From Pseudomonadota bacterium (lineage in GTDB: Bacteria > Desulfobacterota > Desulfobulbia > Desulfobulbales > JAGXFP01): DNA of 64,000 nt. How positions within the stretch are numbered: the first letter of the stretch is position 1; each line of letters begins with the position of its first letter. The stretch is taken from NCBI GenBank assembly GCA_018814305.1, contig JAHJAA010000045.1, positions 1 to 64,000 of the forward strand, given 5' to 3'. Both the position numbers and the translations under genes were made by a program. Positions 16,812 through 25,750 of the stretch are shown here, in pieces. The notes below the pieces were generated by a model. That model was not told the origin of the DNA and did not search any database. It saw only the letters and a list, made by a program, of their open reading frames with translations.

Positions 16812-17204
16812 TTGCAAGAAGATTTTTTCAGATGCAAACAGTGCGGGTATTGCTGTCATGGTGAGACCACCGTTTCCCTGACCCAGAACGATGTTGAACG
16901 GTTGGTCGATTACCTGCGACTCCCCCTTGAGGAAGTCACCAGAAAGTACTTAAGGATTACTGACAATGTGATCCAGATGCAGACAGTTGATGGTCATTGC
17001 ATCTTCTTTAGAGATGGCTGCACGGTCCACCCGGGAAAGCCCTGGCGTTGTCGGGAATGGCCCCTCCATCCAAGCATTATGAAGGATACCTCTAATTTCG
17101 AGGCAATCAAAAAGTCCTGTCCGGGGATAACCCGTGATCATTCCTATGACGAATTCCGCGACAAATTGGCAGACTTCCTGGGAAGGGTCACTTATGACAA
17201 GTGA
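16812..17204 (+). CDS. YkgJ family Fe/Zn-cysteine cluster protein
   Basis: A 130-residue protein of the CxxCxxCC (YkgJ/UPF0153) type: FRCKQCGYCCHGETTVSL near the N-terminus, then HCIFFRDGCTVHPGKPWRCREWPL with further cysteines. This family is predicted to bind a zinc or iron-sulphur centre; function unknown. The TTG at 16812 is preferred because AGGAG (16799-16803) is 8 bp before it; a GTG at 16806 is possible but only 2 bp from that site. Its end touches the alternative start region of rlmH. Confidence 0.8.
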   Translation: MQEDFFRCKQCGYCCHGETTVSLTQNDVERLVDYLRLPLEEVTRKYLRITDNVIQMQTVDGHCIFFRDGCTVHPGKPWRCREWPLHPSIMKDTSNFEAIKKSCPGITRDHSYDEFRDKLADFLGRVTYDK

Positions 17205-17224
17205 CCCTTCACCTTGGTAATGAG

Positions 17225-17692
17225 ATGCGGTTTGATTTTCTCTTTCTTGGTAAGACCAAGAAATCCTATCTAGCCGAAGGAATCGAGGATTTTCGCCTCA
17301 GACTGCAGCATTTTGCCCAGGTTGAGGTCAAAATACTGAAGGAAATTAAACCAGGCCGAAAGACTGATCGCCAGATCAAAGAAGAAGAAGCGGCTATTCT
17401 CCTCTCCCATCTTCCTGAAAGCGGAATTAATCTTGTCCTTGATCCGGGGGGAAAACAGTTAAGTTCGGAAAAATTGTCCGATCAACTGCAAAAATGGGAA
17501 GAGCGAGGAACCCGCAGGATCTCAGTCATCATTGGAGGCCCCCTTGGTCTCTCCGAAAGTATTCTGGCCAAGGCGGATCAAGTTCTATCCCTGTCAAAGA
17601 TGACCTTCACCCATGAGATGGCCCGTATGGTTATTATGGAACAACTCTATCGAGCCTATCAGATCCGGGCCAATACCGGATATCACAAGTAA
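17225..17692 (+). CDS. rlmH: 23S rRNA pseudouridine-1915 N3-methyltransferase RlmH
   Basis: SPOUT-class methyltransferase that modifies pseudouridine 1915 in helix 69 of 23S rRNA in assembled 70S ribosomes. MRFDFLFLGKTKKSYLAEGI opens the family sequence, followed by LDPGGKQLSSEKLSDQL, IGGPLGLSESIL (SAM knot) and LSKMTFTHEMARMVIMEQLYRA. From ATG 17225 the protein has 155 residues, the exact typical length. The frame is open to 17201 upstream. Confidence 0.94.
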   Translation: MRFDFLFLGKTKKSYLAEGIEDFRLRLQHFAQVEVKILKEIKPGRKTDRQIKEEEAAILLSHLPESGINLVLDPGGKQLSSEKLSDQLQKWEERGTRRISVIIGGPLGLSESILAKADQVLSLSKMTFTHEMARMVIMEQLYRAYQIRANTGYHK

Positions 17693-17900
17693 TTTTCCAA
17701 CCCAGATAAACTGGAAAGCAAATAATTCCTCAAGCAACTACCGCAAATACACACCACAAGTAGTTAAAATTTCATACTTTATCGCCGTTGGTTAGCTGAG
17801 GGACTGAACCACCAATGACGAACTCCAAACATGGCTCGGGATGGTGTTGCAAGGACGCGAATCTCTTGAAATGCACCTCTGATTAAAAAACAATCTTTTA

Positions 17901-18122
17901 TCAAACCGCTTCTACTGCAGTGACCTCTGGAACTTCACTCCGTAAAAATTTTTCAATCCCCTGCTTCAGAGTGACGTCGGACATCTGACACCCGCGACAG
18001 GCTCCGGTCAACTTCACCTTGACTACACCTTGGTCGGTAACGTCAACCAGCAGGACATCACCACCATCTTTCTGTAAGGTCGGCCGAATTTGATTCAGGG
18101 CAGCTTCCACCAAGTCTCTCAT
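17901..18122 (-). CDS. NifU-like C-terminal (Nfu) domain protein
   Basis: A 73-residue single-domain Nfu protein, an iron-sulphur cluster carrier. It shows QIRPTLQKDGGDVLLVDV and the cluster CxxC in LTGACRGCQMSDVTLKQGIE. An AGGTG site is 5 bp ahead of the start. It is probably cotranscribed with the phosphohexomutase gene upstream (108 bp apart). Confidence 0.9.
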   Translation of the reverse strand: MRDLVEAALNQIRPTLQKDGGDVLLVDVTDQGVVKVKLTGACRGCQMSDVTLKQGIEKFLRSEVPEVTAVEAV

Positions 18123-18230
18123 GTTTTCACCTGTCTCTTTTAATCATTTGATGTCGTTTCAGGGGGAGGGCTTTGTTTTTCGCCATTGAAACTAGCATAT
18201 GCTTCGGCCGGTGGCAATCAGGATTATCTT

Positions 18231-19985
18231 TTACTCACCATCTCCGACTGCGAGGTCGATCAGTCCAATTTCCGCCAACAATCGCCGGGCGATATTAAAA
18301 AGATCCCGACGACCCTCAGAGGTCCTGGCTTCCACATAAAAACGCACCTTCGGTTCAGTCCCCGAGGGACGAATCATAAACCAGCTGCCATCCTCAAGAA
18401 TCATTTTACGGCCATCAATATCTATGACTTTTGCAATGGACATCATTTTATTGCCGACCTGTATTTTTTCACCAACGGTGTACCGCTCAAGGAGGGACAG
18501 AGCCTCGCGTAGAGAGTCCCCACCGGCAGAAACGGCAACTGCGGCACGGTCAGGAAAGAACCGACCATATTCCTCTTCGAGCTGTTCAATATAATCCCCG
18601 AGGTTCATACCCAAGGTCAAGGTCATATCCATAGCCAGCAGCAAACCGATATAGGCATCCTTCTCCGGGGTATGACCAATGATCGAAATCCCATCCGATT
18701 CCTCGAAACAGACAACCGCCTGGCCAATGACCGGCTTAAACTCCTTAAAACCGACCCTGGACTCGAACACCTTCTCGCCCAACCGTTCTGCGATGATATT
18801 GGCGAAATTACTAGTGGCGACACTCTTGGCCACCAATCCTTTAACATTTTTTTCCTCATGTAGGTAATGGTAGGCCGCTGCTCCGAACTGATTCATCTCG
18901 ATTTCCTTACGACCATCGGTAAACCGAATCCGGTCGGCATCAGGATCGATGATGACTCCCAGCTTCAACTGTTCCGGACGTTCGTTTAAAGTTCGAATAA
19001 CAGCCTGCATATTGACAGAAGACGGTTCAGGAGCAATTCCTCCGAAGGTGGGGTCGACCGTATTTCTTAGAGGTATGAGTCGATCAGAATGACGGTTTAA
19101 AAAAAGTCCCTTGCCATGAACCCGACTGGCTCCATGGACTGAATCAATAACCACAACCATCGATTCAGTCTCAAAAAAACGATCTATGATTTCATCATAA
19201 TCCAAATGGTGCTGCCTTTTCCCTCGACGCACCAGGGATTGCCAGGAGGCCAGGGCATCAAACGGTTTGACAAATGTCGGTACAGGGATAGGCAGGGCAA
19301 GAGGAGTTGCTGAGTCCAAAATACGATTAACATTGAATCCTATTTGATCAGTGACAATCTTGGCAGCTGGACCGGCATCGGCCCCGTTGAATTTAAAACC
19401 GCCATACTCCATGGGATTATGGCTCGGGGTTAAATTAATCGAGAAAGCCGCCTTAAGTTCCATTAAGGCCGCAGAAAGGACCCCGGTGGTCGATTCACCG
19501 GCAAAATGAACAATAAATCCATTGGTGGTGAGCAGGGCACAGACCCTCTCGGCCATCAAGGCACCACCAAATCGATTATCATATCCAAGAACACATCCTC
19601 TTTTTTGCGCCTCAGCCAGAGATTCAACCCCCAAGGCTTCTCGAAGGTTGGAATCAGAGGTGATTTGACGATACAGATCAATAATGGCCAAGGTGACTAC
19701 GGTAATGGATTGTATAAAAAAATCCTTGCCGATAATGCCGCGCCATCCAGAGGTGCCAAAAGAAATCCGATGGACGGCAGGACCTGGATTTGTTCTGATT
19801 TCATCTTCGATCAACAGATAGACCTCGGAAATTGCCTTATCCCATTCGGCAGGGCCGTGATGAGTTTGATTGAGGTCCCGATGTTGAATCAATTTACGAA
19901 TGAGGGAGAAATAATCATTTGCTTGATGTTTTCCGGGGGTAATATTCAGCGAAAAAAGCTGGGCAATCGCATCGGTATCGGTCAT
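18231..19985 (-). CDS. Phosphoglucomutase/phosphomannomutase family (alpha-D-phosphohexomutase)
   Basis: A 584-residue phosphohexomutase interconverting hexose 1- and 6-phosphates. Key sites are visible: SFGTSGWRGIIG at the N-terminus, the active-site phospho-Ser in LTPSHNPMEYGGFKFNGADA, the magnesium loop DPDADRIRFTD, the sugar-specific GFKEFKPV and EESDGISI loops, and RPSGTEPKVRFYVE at the C-terminus. ATG 19985 is preferred, with AAGGGA just upstream; the open frame reaches 20111 without family match. Whether it acts on glucose, mannose or both cannot be told from sequence alone. Confidence 0.9.
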   Translation of the reverse strand: MTDTDAIAQLFSLNITPGKHQANDYFSLIRKLIQHRDLNQTHHGPAEWDKAISEVYLLIEDEIRTNPGPAVHRISFGTSGWRGIIGKDFFIQSITVVTLAIIDLYRQITSDSNLREALGVESLAEAQKRGCVLGYDNRFGGALMAERVCALLTTNGFIVHFAGESTTGVLSAALMELKAAFSINLTPSHNPMEYGGFKFNGADAGPAAKIVTDQIGFNVNRILDSATPLALPIPVPTFVKPFDALASWQSLVRRGKRQHHLDYDEIIDRFFETESMVVVIDSVHGASRVHGKGLFLNRHSDRLIPLRNTVDPTFGGIAPEPSSVNMQAVIRTLNERPEQLKLGVIIDPDADRIRFTDGRKEIEMNQFGAAAYHYLHEEKNVKGLVAKSVATSNFANIIAERLGEKVFESRVGFKEFKPVIGQAVVCFEESDGISIIGHTPEKDAYIGLLLAMDMTLTLGMNLGDYIEQLEEEYGRFFPDRAAVAVSAGGDSLREALSLLERYTVGEKIQVGNKMMSIAKVIDIDGRKMILEDGSWFMIRPSGTEPKVRFYVEARTSEGRRDLFNIARRLLAEIGLIDLAVGDGE

Positions 19986-20114
19986 GGTGGGTCCCTTGGG
20001 ATTATCCTGGTTTTGTTTCGAAAACAGCTTATTTGAAAAATTCAACAGCCCATGTTCAGACATATAAAATATAAAAAAAGTTTGCGAACCGGCAAAAAGT
20101 AAACTTATCATAGT

Positions 20115-20294
20115 TCAGAGGCAAATTTCCTGACATTTTTTTAACAAAGTACCATAACCCACGAAATTCCTGACAACCAACACGCCCAAACCGACAGCAA
20201 CAAGACTTAAAAGAGCTTGCAAATAAAGGAAGAAGGTAAGGTTTCGGTTGACCCTATGTAAATGATTCGCTATAAAATGATGCTGATGTACCAA
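20115..20294 (-). CDS. Possible small membrane protein (about 59 residues)
   Basis: An open frame on the minus strand runs from a stop near 20360 to the stop at 20115. Its downstream half encodes one clear hydrophobic segment (LTFFLYLQALLSLVAVGLGV) followed by LVVRNFVGYGTLLKKC. There is no ATG or GTG at a useful place; TTG 20294 is the likely start but lacks a Shine-Dalgarno. It ends about 130 bp before the phosphohexomutase start and could be an upstream gene of that operon. It may also be a fragment or chance. Confidence 0.3.
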   Translation of the reverse strand: MVHQHHFIANHLHRVNRNLTFFLYLQALLSLVAVGLGVLVVRNFVGYGTLLKKCQEICL

Positions 20295-20517
20295 ACAGTA
20301 GATACTTATGTATAGATGTTTTTTATGCCAATCTCGGGAGAGATGAGTCCCGGCCTTTGGTTATTAATTCAACTTTTTAGCAATAATCGCCGGTTGATCA
20401 TCGATATCAGCCGCAAATGATGATCGTTTTAACTTTTTTACCTTGGCTTTTCAAACGCTTGAATTTTTCTGGCCCTTCCATAAAAAGAAGTTTTATTTTG
20501 GTCAACAGGAGAAAAAA

Positions 20518-22965
20518 ATGGGAAAACATGATGAAGAATTAATCCTTTGGTTTGATGATATCGGAATTGATGATGTACCATTGGTCGGCGGGAAAAACGC
20601 CTCCCTCGGTGAAATGTATCGTAATCTGACCTCAAAAGGGGTGGCCGTTCCCCATGGTTTCGCCATCACCGCCTATGCGTACCGATACCTCCTCAAATCC
20701 GCCGGGATTGAAGATGCGATCAAAGACGCGCTGGCAGGTCTGGACACCCATGATCTCCGGAATCTTCAGGCCCGCGGCGAGAAGGCCCGAGACATTATTC
20801 GAAATACGGAATTCCCCGACGACCTGAGACAGGCCATCATCGAATCGTACCAGAAGATGGAAGCGGAGTACGGTAAAGATGTTGACGTTGCCGTTCGGTC
20901 CTCCGCCACCGCTGAAGATCTTCCGGACGCCTCCTTTGCCGGTCAGCAGGAGACCTATCTCAATATCCGTGGGGTCGATGCCCTGATCGATAACTGCAAG
21001 AAATGTTTTGCCAGTCTTTTTACCAATCGGGCTATCTCTTATCGCCATGATAAAGGTTTCGGGCAATTTGATGTTTATCTCTCCATAACAATCCAGAAAA
21101 TGGTTCGAAGTGACTCTGCTTCCTCTGGGGTTATGTTCTCTATCGATACCGAAAGTGGCTTCAAGGATGCGGTCTTTCTCACCGGGGCTTGGGGCCTCGG
21201 TGAGAATGTGGTACAGGGTGCGGTTAATCCTGATGAGTACTACATTTTCAAACCGACCCTCAAGGAAGGAAAACGCCCCATTGTCGGCAGGAGAGTCGGA
21301 AGTAAAGAGATCAAGATGATCTATGACAACGACCCAGCCACCACCGAACCGGTTAAAAATATCCCCACGACCCCAGCAGAACGGGGTTCCTATGTGATCA
21401 ACGATGACGAAATTCTCCAATTGGCACGCTGGGCCTGTATCATTGAAGATCATTACAATAAGGGAATGGATATCGAATGGGCCAAGGACGGCGACGGCGT
21501 CAAGGTAGGCACCGGAAAATTGTTCATTGTCCAAGCTCGCCCAGAGACCGTTCACTCCCAGGACACCAGAAAAGTAATGGAGACCTATGTCCTGAAAGAG
21601 ACCGGACCGATCATTGCAACCGGCCAGGCGGTCGGGGCAAAAATAGGTCAGGGTGTTGCCAATGTCATCGAAGAAGTTGTCGATATTCATGATTTCAAGA
21701 AGGGGGATGTCCTGGTTACCGATATGACCGACCCCGACTGGGAACCAATTATGAAAATTGCAGCGGCCATCGTTACCAACCGGGGTGGTCGGACCTGTCA
21801 TGCAGCCATTATTTCACGTGAATTGGGGATCCCCTGTGTCATCGGCACCGAAAATGGCTCAAAAAGAATCAAAGCTGGTTCGGAGGTCACGGTCTCCTGC
21901 GCAGAAGGAGAAGCGGGCCATATCTATGATGGACTATTGAAATTTGAAATTGACCGTCTTGATCTGGAAACCATCCCCGAGACCCGCACCAAGATCATGA
22001 TGAACGTGGGTATTCCCGAAAAGGCCTTTACCGAATCCCAGATTCCCAATGAAGGGGTTGGGTTGGCCCGCGAGGAGTTTATCATCAACTCCCATATCGG
22101 TATTCATCCCCTGGCGCTCTACAATTATGAAGAGCTTAAGGCCAAGGCTGCCGGGGATCGGGAAATTGCTTCTGTAATCGAGGAAATTGATCGCCGGACC
22201 AGCGCCTATCCTGGAGACAAAAAGCAATTTTTTATCGATAAACTGGCCGAAGGAGTCGGTCGGATCGGCGCCGGGTTTTATCCCAAGGATGTTATTGTCC
22301 GTTTATCCGATTTCAAGAGTAACGAATACGCCAACCTGGTTGGTGGCAAATACTACGAGCCGGTAGAAAGTAATCCGATGATCGGCTGGCGTGGGGCGTC
22401 ACGTTACTATGATCCAAAATACAAATTGGCTTTTGAGATGGAATGCAAGGCCCTGCTCAAGGTCCGCAATGAAATGGGCTTGACCAATGTTAAGCTCATG
22501 GTTCCCTTCTGCCGGACCCCGGAAGAGGGGAGAAAGGTTATTGAGGTCATGCGTGAATTCGGGCTGGTTCAGGGAGAAAACGAGCTGGAGGTCTACGTTA
22601 TGTGTGAGATTCCCAGCAACGTCATTTCTGCCGATGCCTTTGCCGATGTCTTTGACGGATTCTCCATCGGATCAAATGACCTTACCCAGTTAACCCTGGG
22701 TCTTGATCGTGATTCCGATCTGGTTGCACATATCTACGATGAACGCAACGATGCGGTGAAAACCATGGTCAAGATGGTGATTGACACCGCCAAGAGAAGA
22801 GGACGAAAGATCGGCATCTGCGGGCAGGCCCCCAGTGACTTCCCCGAATTTGCCACCTTCCTGGTTGAATGCGGTATTGATTCCATAAGCCTGATCTCCG
22901 ACACGGTTATCAAAACCAGACTGGCCATCGCCCAGAAAGAAAAAGAACTGGGGATTAACCCCTAA
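20518..22965 (+). CDS. ppsA: Phosphoenolpyruvate synthase
   Basis: Makes phosphoenolpyruvate from pyruvate and ATP for gluconeogenesis. Three modules in order: N-terminal ATP-binding (LVGGKNASLGEMYRNL; VAVRSSATAEDLPDASFAGQQETYL), the phospho-His swivel domain (TNRGGRTCHAAIISRELGIPC), and the C-terminal PEP-binding barrel (GVGLAREEF; CEIPSNVISADAFADVFDGFS; GICGQAPSDFPEF). 815 residues, close to E. coli PpsA. ATG 20518 follows CAGGAGAAAAAA; the open frame to 20443 is not needed. A strong terminator follows at 22991. Confidence 0.95.
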   Translation: MGKHDEELILWFDDIGIDDVPLVGGKNASLGEMYRNLTSKGVAVPHGFAITAYAYRYLLKSAGIEDAIKDALAGLDTHDLRNLQARGEKARDIIRNTEFPDDLRQAIIESYQKMEAEYGKDVDVAVRSSATAEDLPDASFAGQQETYLNIRGVDALIDNCKKCFASLFTNRAISYRHDKGFGQFDVYLSITIQKMVRSDSASSGVMFSIDTESGFKDAVFLTGAWGLGENVVQGAVNPDEYYIFKPTLKEGKRPIVGRRVGSKEIKMIYDNDPATTEPVKNIPTTPAERGSYVINDDEILQLARWACIIEDHYNKGMDIEWAKDGDGVKVGTGKLFIVQARPETVHSQDTRKVMETYVLKETGPIIATGQAVGAKIGQGVANVIEEVVDIHDFKKGDVLVTDMTDPDWEPIMKIAAAIVTNRGGRTCHAAIISRELGIPCVIGTENGSKRIKAGSEVTVSCAEGEAGHIYDGLLKFEIDRLDLETIPETRTKIMMNVGIPEKAFTESQIPNEGVGLAREEFIINSHIGIHPLALYNYEELKAKAAGDREIASVIEEIDRRTSAYPGDKKQFFIDKLAEGVGRIGAGFYPKDVIVRLSDFKSNEYANLVGGKYYEPVESNPMIGWRGASRYYDPKYKLAFEMECKALLKVRNEMGLTNVKLMVPFCRTPEEGRKVIEVMREFGLVQGENELEVYVMCEIPSNVISADAFADVFDGFSIGSNDLTQLTLGLDRDSDLVAHIYDERNDAVKTMVKMVIDTAKRRGRKIGICGQAPSDFPEFATFLVECGIDSISLISDTVIKTRLAIAQKEKELGINP

Positions 22966-22990
22966 TCCAGATAGTGTACGTTTATTTATA

Positions 22991-23035
22991 AAGAGGTTGA
23001 TCCGAAAGTATTCGGGTCAACCTCTTTTTTTTTTT
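22991..23035 (+). terminator. Rho-independent terminator of ppsA
   Basis: A 16-bp stem (22991-23006 with 23011-23026, one G-U pair) with a 4-nt loop AGTA is followed by a run of T to 23035. It lies 25 bp after the ppsA stop. Confidence 0.9.
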
Positions 23036-23227
23036 AGAGCAATACTATCCCGGTTACGATTGCCAGCATAGACGATTCGACCCTGGCCTTAGCTTAAGAG
23101 ACGCCAGTGCGTTGACACTTCGTTTCATGCGATCATTTTATATTAATCCCGAGACAATCCATCGAAGGCAATTGTATTATCTCGTTTTTCATCAATAAAG
23201 GTATTCTTTTACTGACCGCCAGGGTGC

Positions 23228-24436
23228 ATGGTCACCCCGACCAGACGGTCCCGGAGAGCTATGAAACGCAACCTGCTGATTCTCACCACAAGCCAAGCTT
23301 TGGGGATGGCGGCTGCACCGATGATCGTCCTCATCGGCGGCATCATCGGCCAGGAATTATCCCCCGATGTATCAAAATCAACCCTGCCCATTGCCGCAAT
23401 GGTGGTGGGAGGAGCTGCCTGTAGCGCCCCCGCCGCTCTGTTAATGGGGCGGGTCGGTCGCCGAAACGGATTTATGGCCGGAAGCCTGTTGAGTCTGATC
23501 TCTTCTCTGGTGGCATATCACGCCATCACCATCAGCAGCTTTCCCCTTTTTTGCTTAGGCACCTTTGGAATCGGCGCCAACATGGCCTTTATCCAACAAT
23601 ACCGTTTTGCAGCCGTTGAAAGTGTAACCTCAGATCTGGTGGGCAGGGCCGTCTCCTTTGTCCTGCTTGGCGGTATCGTAGCCGCCTTTCTGGGACCTGA
23701 AATAGCCAAACACACCCGGGATTTCATCGTTGCGAAACCATATGCCGGCAGTTTTATCGCCTTGGCAGGTCTTTCGAGTTTGAATATTCTTATCCTTTCC
23801 CTCTTGAAATTCCCCCCCTCTCTTACCGATCAGACCAGAGGCCCTGGACACACAGGGCGTAAACTCAGCGAAATCATCTCCCAACCATTGTTCATAACCG
23901 CTATTTTGTCTGGACTTGTTGCCTACGCAGGAATGACCCTGATCATGACGGCCACTCCAGTCAGCATGAGGCTCATTGACGGATACTCCCTGGGTGACAC
24001 GGCGTGGGTCATTCAAAGCCATGTCATGGCCATGTTCATACCTTCGTTGTTCAGCGGTCTACTCATCGACCGAATTGGATTGAGACGAGTCATGCTGGGG
24101 GGGATTGTCCTGATGGCAACGTGCGGAATCATTGCCCAGATCAACCATCAGCTTATCCATTACTGGCTTGGCTTGGTCATGCTGGGAGTTGGTTGGAATT
24201 TTCTTTTTGTAGGGGGGACCGCTCTATTGACCAGAAGCTATCGTCCAGCGGAACGGTTCCGAGCCCAAGGCGTCAATGACCTGATTGTATACAGTGGTCA
24301 GGCCGCCGCCTCTTTTTTAGCAGGGGCGCTCATTTTCACCAGTGGCTGGCAATTTGTCAATTTGATCATTCTGCCAATGTTGCTGGTCATCACTGTGGTT
24401 ATTTTTAAAATGGGTGCGGTGATCAACCATAAATGA
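23228..24436 (+). CDS. MFS family transporter
   Basis: A 402-residue integral inner-membrane protein with about 12 hydrophobic segments and an MFS-type cytoplasmic loop after helix 2 (LLMGRVGRRNGFMAG). The second half repeats the pattern (SGLLIDRIGLRRVMLGG). Substrate cannot be assigned. The start is uncertain: ATG 23228 is used, while ATG 23261 (MKRNLLIL), preceded by CGGAGAG, would also leave a complete first helix. It is flanked by the ppsA terminator and the convergent cpoB gene. Confidence 0.8.
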   Translation: MVTPTRRSRRAMKRNLLILTTSQALGMAAAPMIVLIGGIIGQELSPDVSKSTLPIAAMVVGGAACSAPAALLMGRVGRRNGFMAGSLLSLISSLVAYHAITISSFPLFCLGTFGIGANMAFIQQYRFAAVESVTSDLVGRAVSFVLLGGIVAAFLGPEIAKHTRDFIVAKPYAGSFIALAGLSSLNILILSLLKFPPSLTDQTRGPGHTGRKLSEIISQPLFITAILSGLVAYAGMTLIMTATPVSMRLIDGYSLGDTAWVIQSHVMAMFIPSLFSGLLIDRIGLRRVMLGGIVLMATCGIIAQINHQLIHYWLGLVMLGVGWNFLFVGGTALLTRSYRPAERFRAQGVNDLIVYSGQAAASFLAGALIFTSGWQFVNLIILPMLLVITVVIFKMGAVINHK

Positions 24437-24466
24437 CCTGTACCGAGTGGAGACTCTTACGGATCG

Positions 24467-25582
24467 CTATTTGTTTAATTTGCTTTTAGCGGAGGTCGCT
24501 TCTTTGCTGCCGGGGAACTGATCGATGAGTTTTTGGAAGACCAGCCGGGCCGTGCCCTTGTCATTCAATTCTTCAAAGGCGAGACCTTGTTTGAAAAGGG
24601 CCGCCGGCACCTTGGAGTGACCAGCATGGCCATCAATAACCTTTTGATACTCTAATATGGCGAGTTCAAATTCATCCTGGTTGTAGAGGCAATCACCAAG
24701 CCAATATTGAGCATTGGCCCGAAGCTTATCTTTGGGATATTTTTCGATAAACTCGGTGAAGATTTGAGAGGCGTTCTTGTATTTGTCCTGCTTAAATACA
24801 GCGAGCCCTGAATTATAGAGGGTCTCAGCCGGGGATATCGACTCCTGCAGGGCGATCGTGGCGGTCTCATTACCTGAAGAAGATACCTGGCTGCCAGGTT
24901 TTTTTGCCTTTTCCGGTGAGAGTGTGGGAATCCGCCCCGAGGCATTCAACCTGGCCCGCGCCTCTTCAGCTTCACGAGCGGCTTTGGCAGCGAGCCTGGC
25001 CTCTTCCGCTTCCAAGGCCGCCTGGGCAGCCTTCCGGGCTGCTTCTGCGGCTCTGGACGAAGCTTCTGCGGCTATATCACCTTTCAATTTTCCCAACACG
25101 TCACTATTGCTCTTTACCTGATCTGCCAAGGTATTCATTCGGCTTTCGAGGGCAATAACTTTTTTCTGCAATTCAGCCAAACCGCTCTGCTGGGTGTTCA
25201 TGGCCTCGGTGAAGTCATGGAGTTGGATGCTGAGATTATCACGATAATCGACAGTATCCTCCTGCAAATTCCGGTAATGATGGGAATTTTCCTCTAGCTG
25301 CCCTTTTATTTGCAAAAGCTGAGTCCTGAGCTGATCAACGGTATTATCCGTGGAGGCTTGCTGTTTTTGCAAGGCCTCGACACTGTTCTTATTGGCCCGG
25401 GTTGTGGTCTGCTCCTGGAGATCGCTAAAATTTCGATCCATACTCAACAACCGGTTGTCCATGGTCCGGAGGCGGAGATCGAGATTTTTAACATCCTGCT
25501 CGGTGGCAATGCTGCAATGCAGGAGGAGAGGGGAGAGCAAAGAGATGAGGATCAAAGATCGTTTCTGAATTATTTTTTTCAT
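24467..25582 (-). CDS. cpoB: Tol-Pal system protein CpoB (YbgF)
   Basis: Periplasmic TPR and coiled-coil protein that coordinates Tol function with PBP1B during division. ATG 25582 gives an N-terminal signal (MKKIIQKRSLILISLLSPLLLHC...; the Cys may be a weak lipobox). The next part is a long coiled coil (about 40-180), an Ala/Glu-rich helical stretch (about 180-220), and C-terminal TPRs with TLYNSGLAVFKQDKYKNASQ, NAQYWLGDCLYNQDEFELAILEYQ and KVPAALFKQGLAFEELNDKGTAR in tandem. It is the last gene of tolQRA-tolB-cpoB. No pal gene lies between tolB and cpoB. Confidence 0.88.
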   Translation of the reverse strand: MKKIIQKRSLILISLLSPLLLHCSIATEQDVKNLDLRLRTMDNRLLSMDRNFSDLQEQTTTRANKNSVEALQKQQASTDNTVDQLRTQLLQIKGQLEENSHHYRNLQEDTVDYRDNLSIQLHDFTEAMNTQQSGLAELQKKVIALESRMNTLADQVKSNSDVLGKLKGDIAAEASSRAAEAARKAAQAALEAEEARLAAKAAREAEEARARLNASGRIPTLSPEKAKKPGSQVSSSGNETATIALQESISPAETLYNSGLAVFKQDKYKNASQIFTEFIEKYPKDKLRANAQYWLGDCLYNQDEFELAILEYQKVIDGHAGHSKVPAALFKQGLAFEELNDKGTARLVFQKLIDQFPGSKEATSAKSKLNK

Positions 25583-25673
25583 GTAGGATGCCTTATATAC
25601 CAACGAAAACACTTTTATCTTGAGCCTTTTGCAAAATGAACGTCGTAGCGAGATCGATCACAACGATTCAACC

Positions 25674-25702
25674 GAAAACGTATTTATAAATAATACGTTT
25701 TC
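25674..25702. repeat. Inverted repeat between tolB and cpoB
   Basis: GAAAACGTATT, a 7-nt AT-rich loop, then AATACGTTTTC: a perfect 11-bp stem in the 168-bp gap where pal usually lies. No T-tract. It may be an RNA processing or stabilising hairpin. Confidence 0.45.
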
Positions 25703-25750
25703 CAGTTCAGATTACCAGCAAAATCCCTTTTTAGACCAAAACTGACGGGT

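Noticed and set aside
25621-25670. Relic of a pal gene between tolB and cpoB
   Set aside because: The 168-bp gap gives no OmpA-like or lipobox sequence in any frame.
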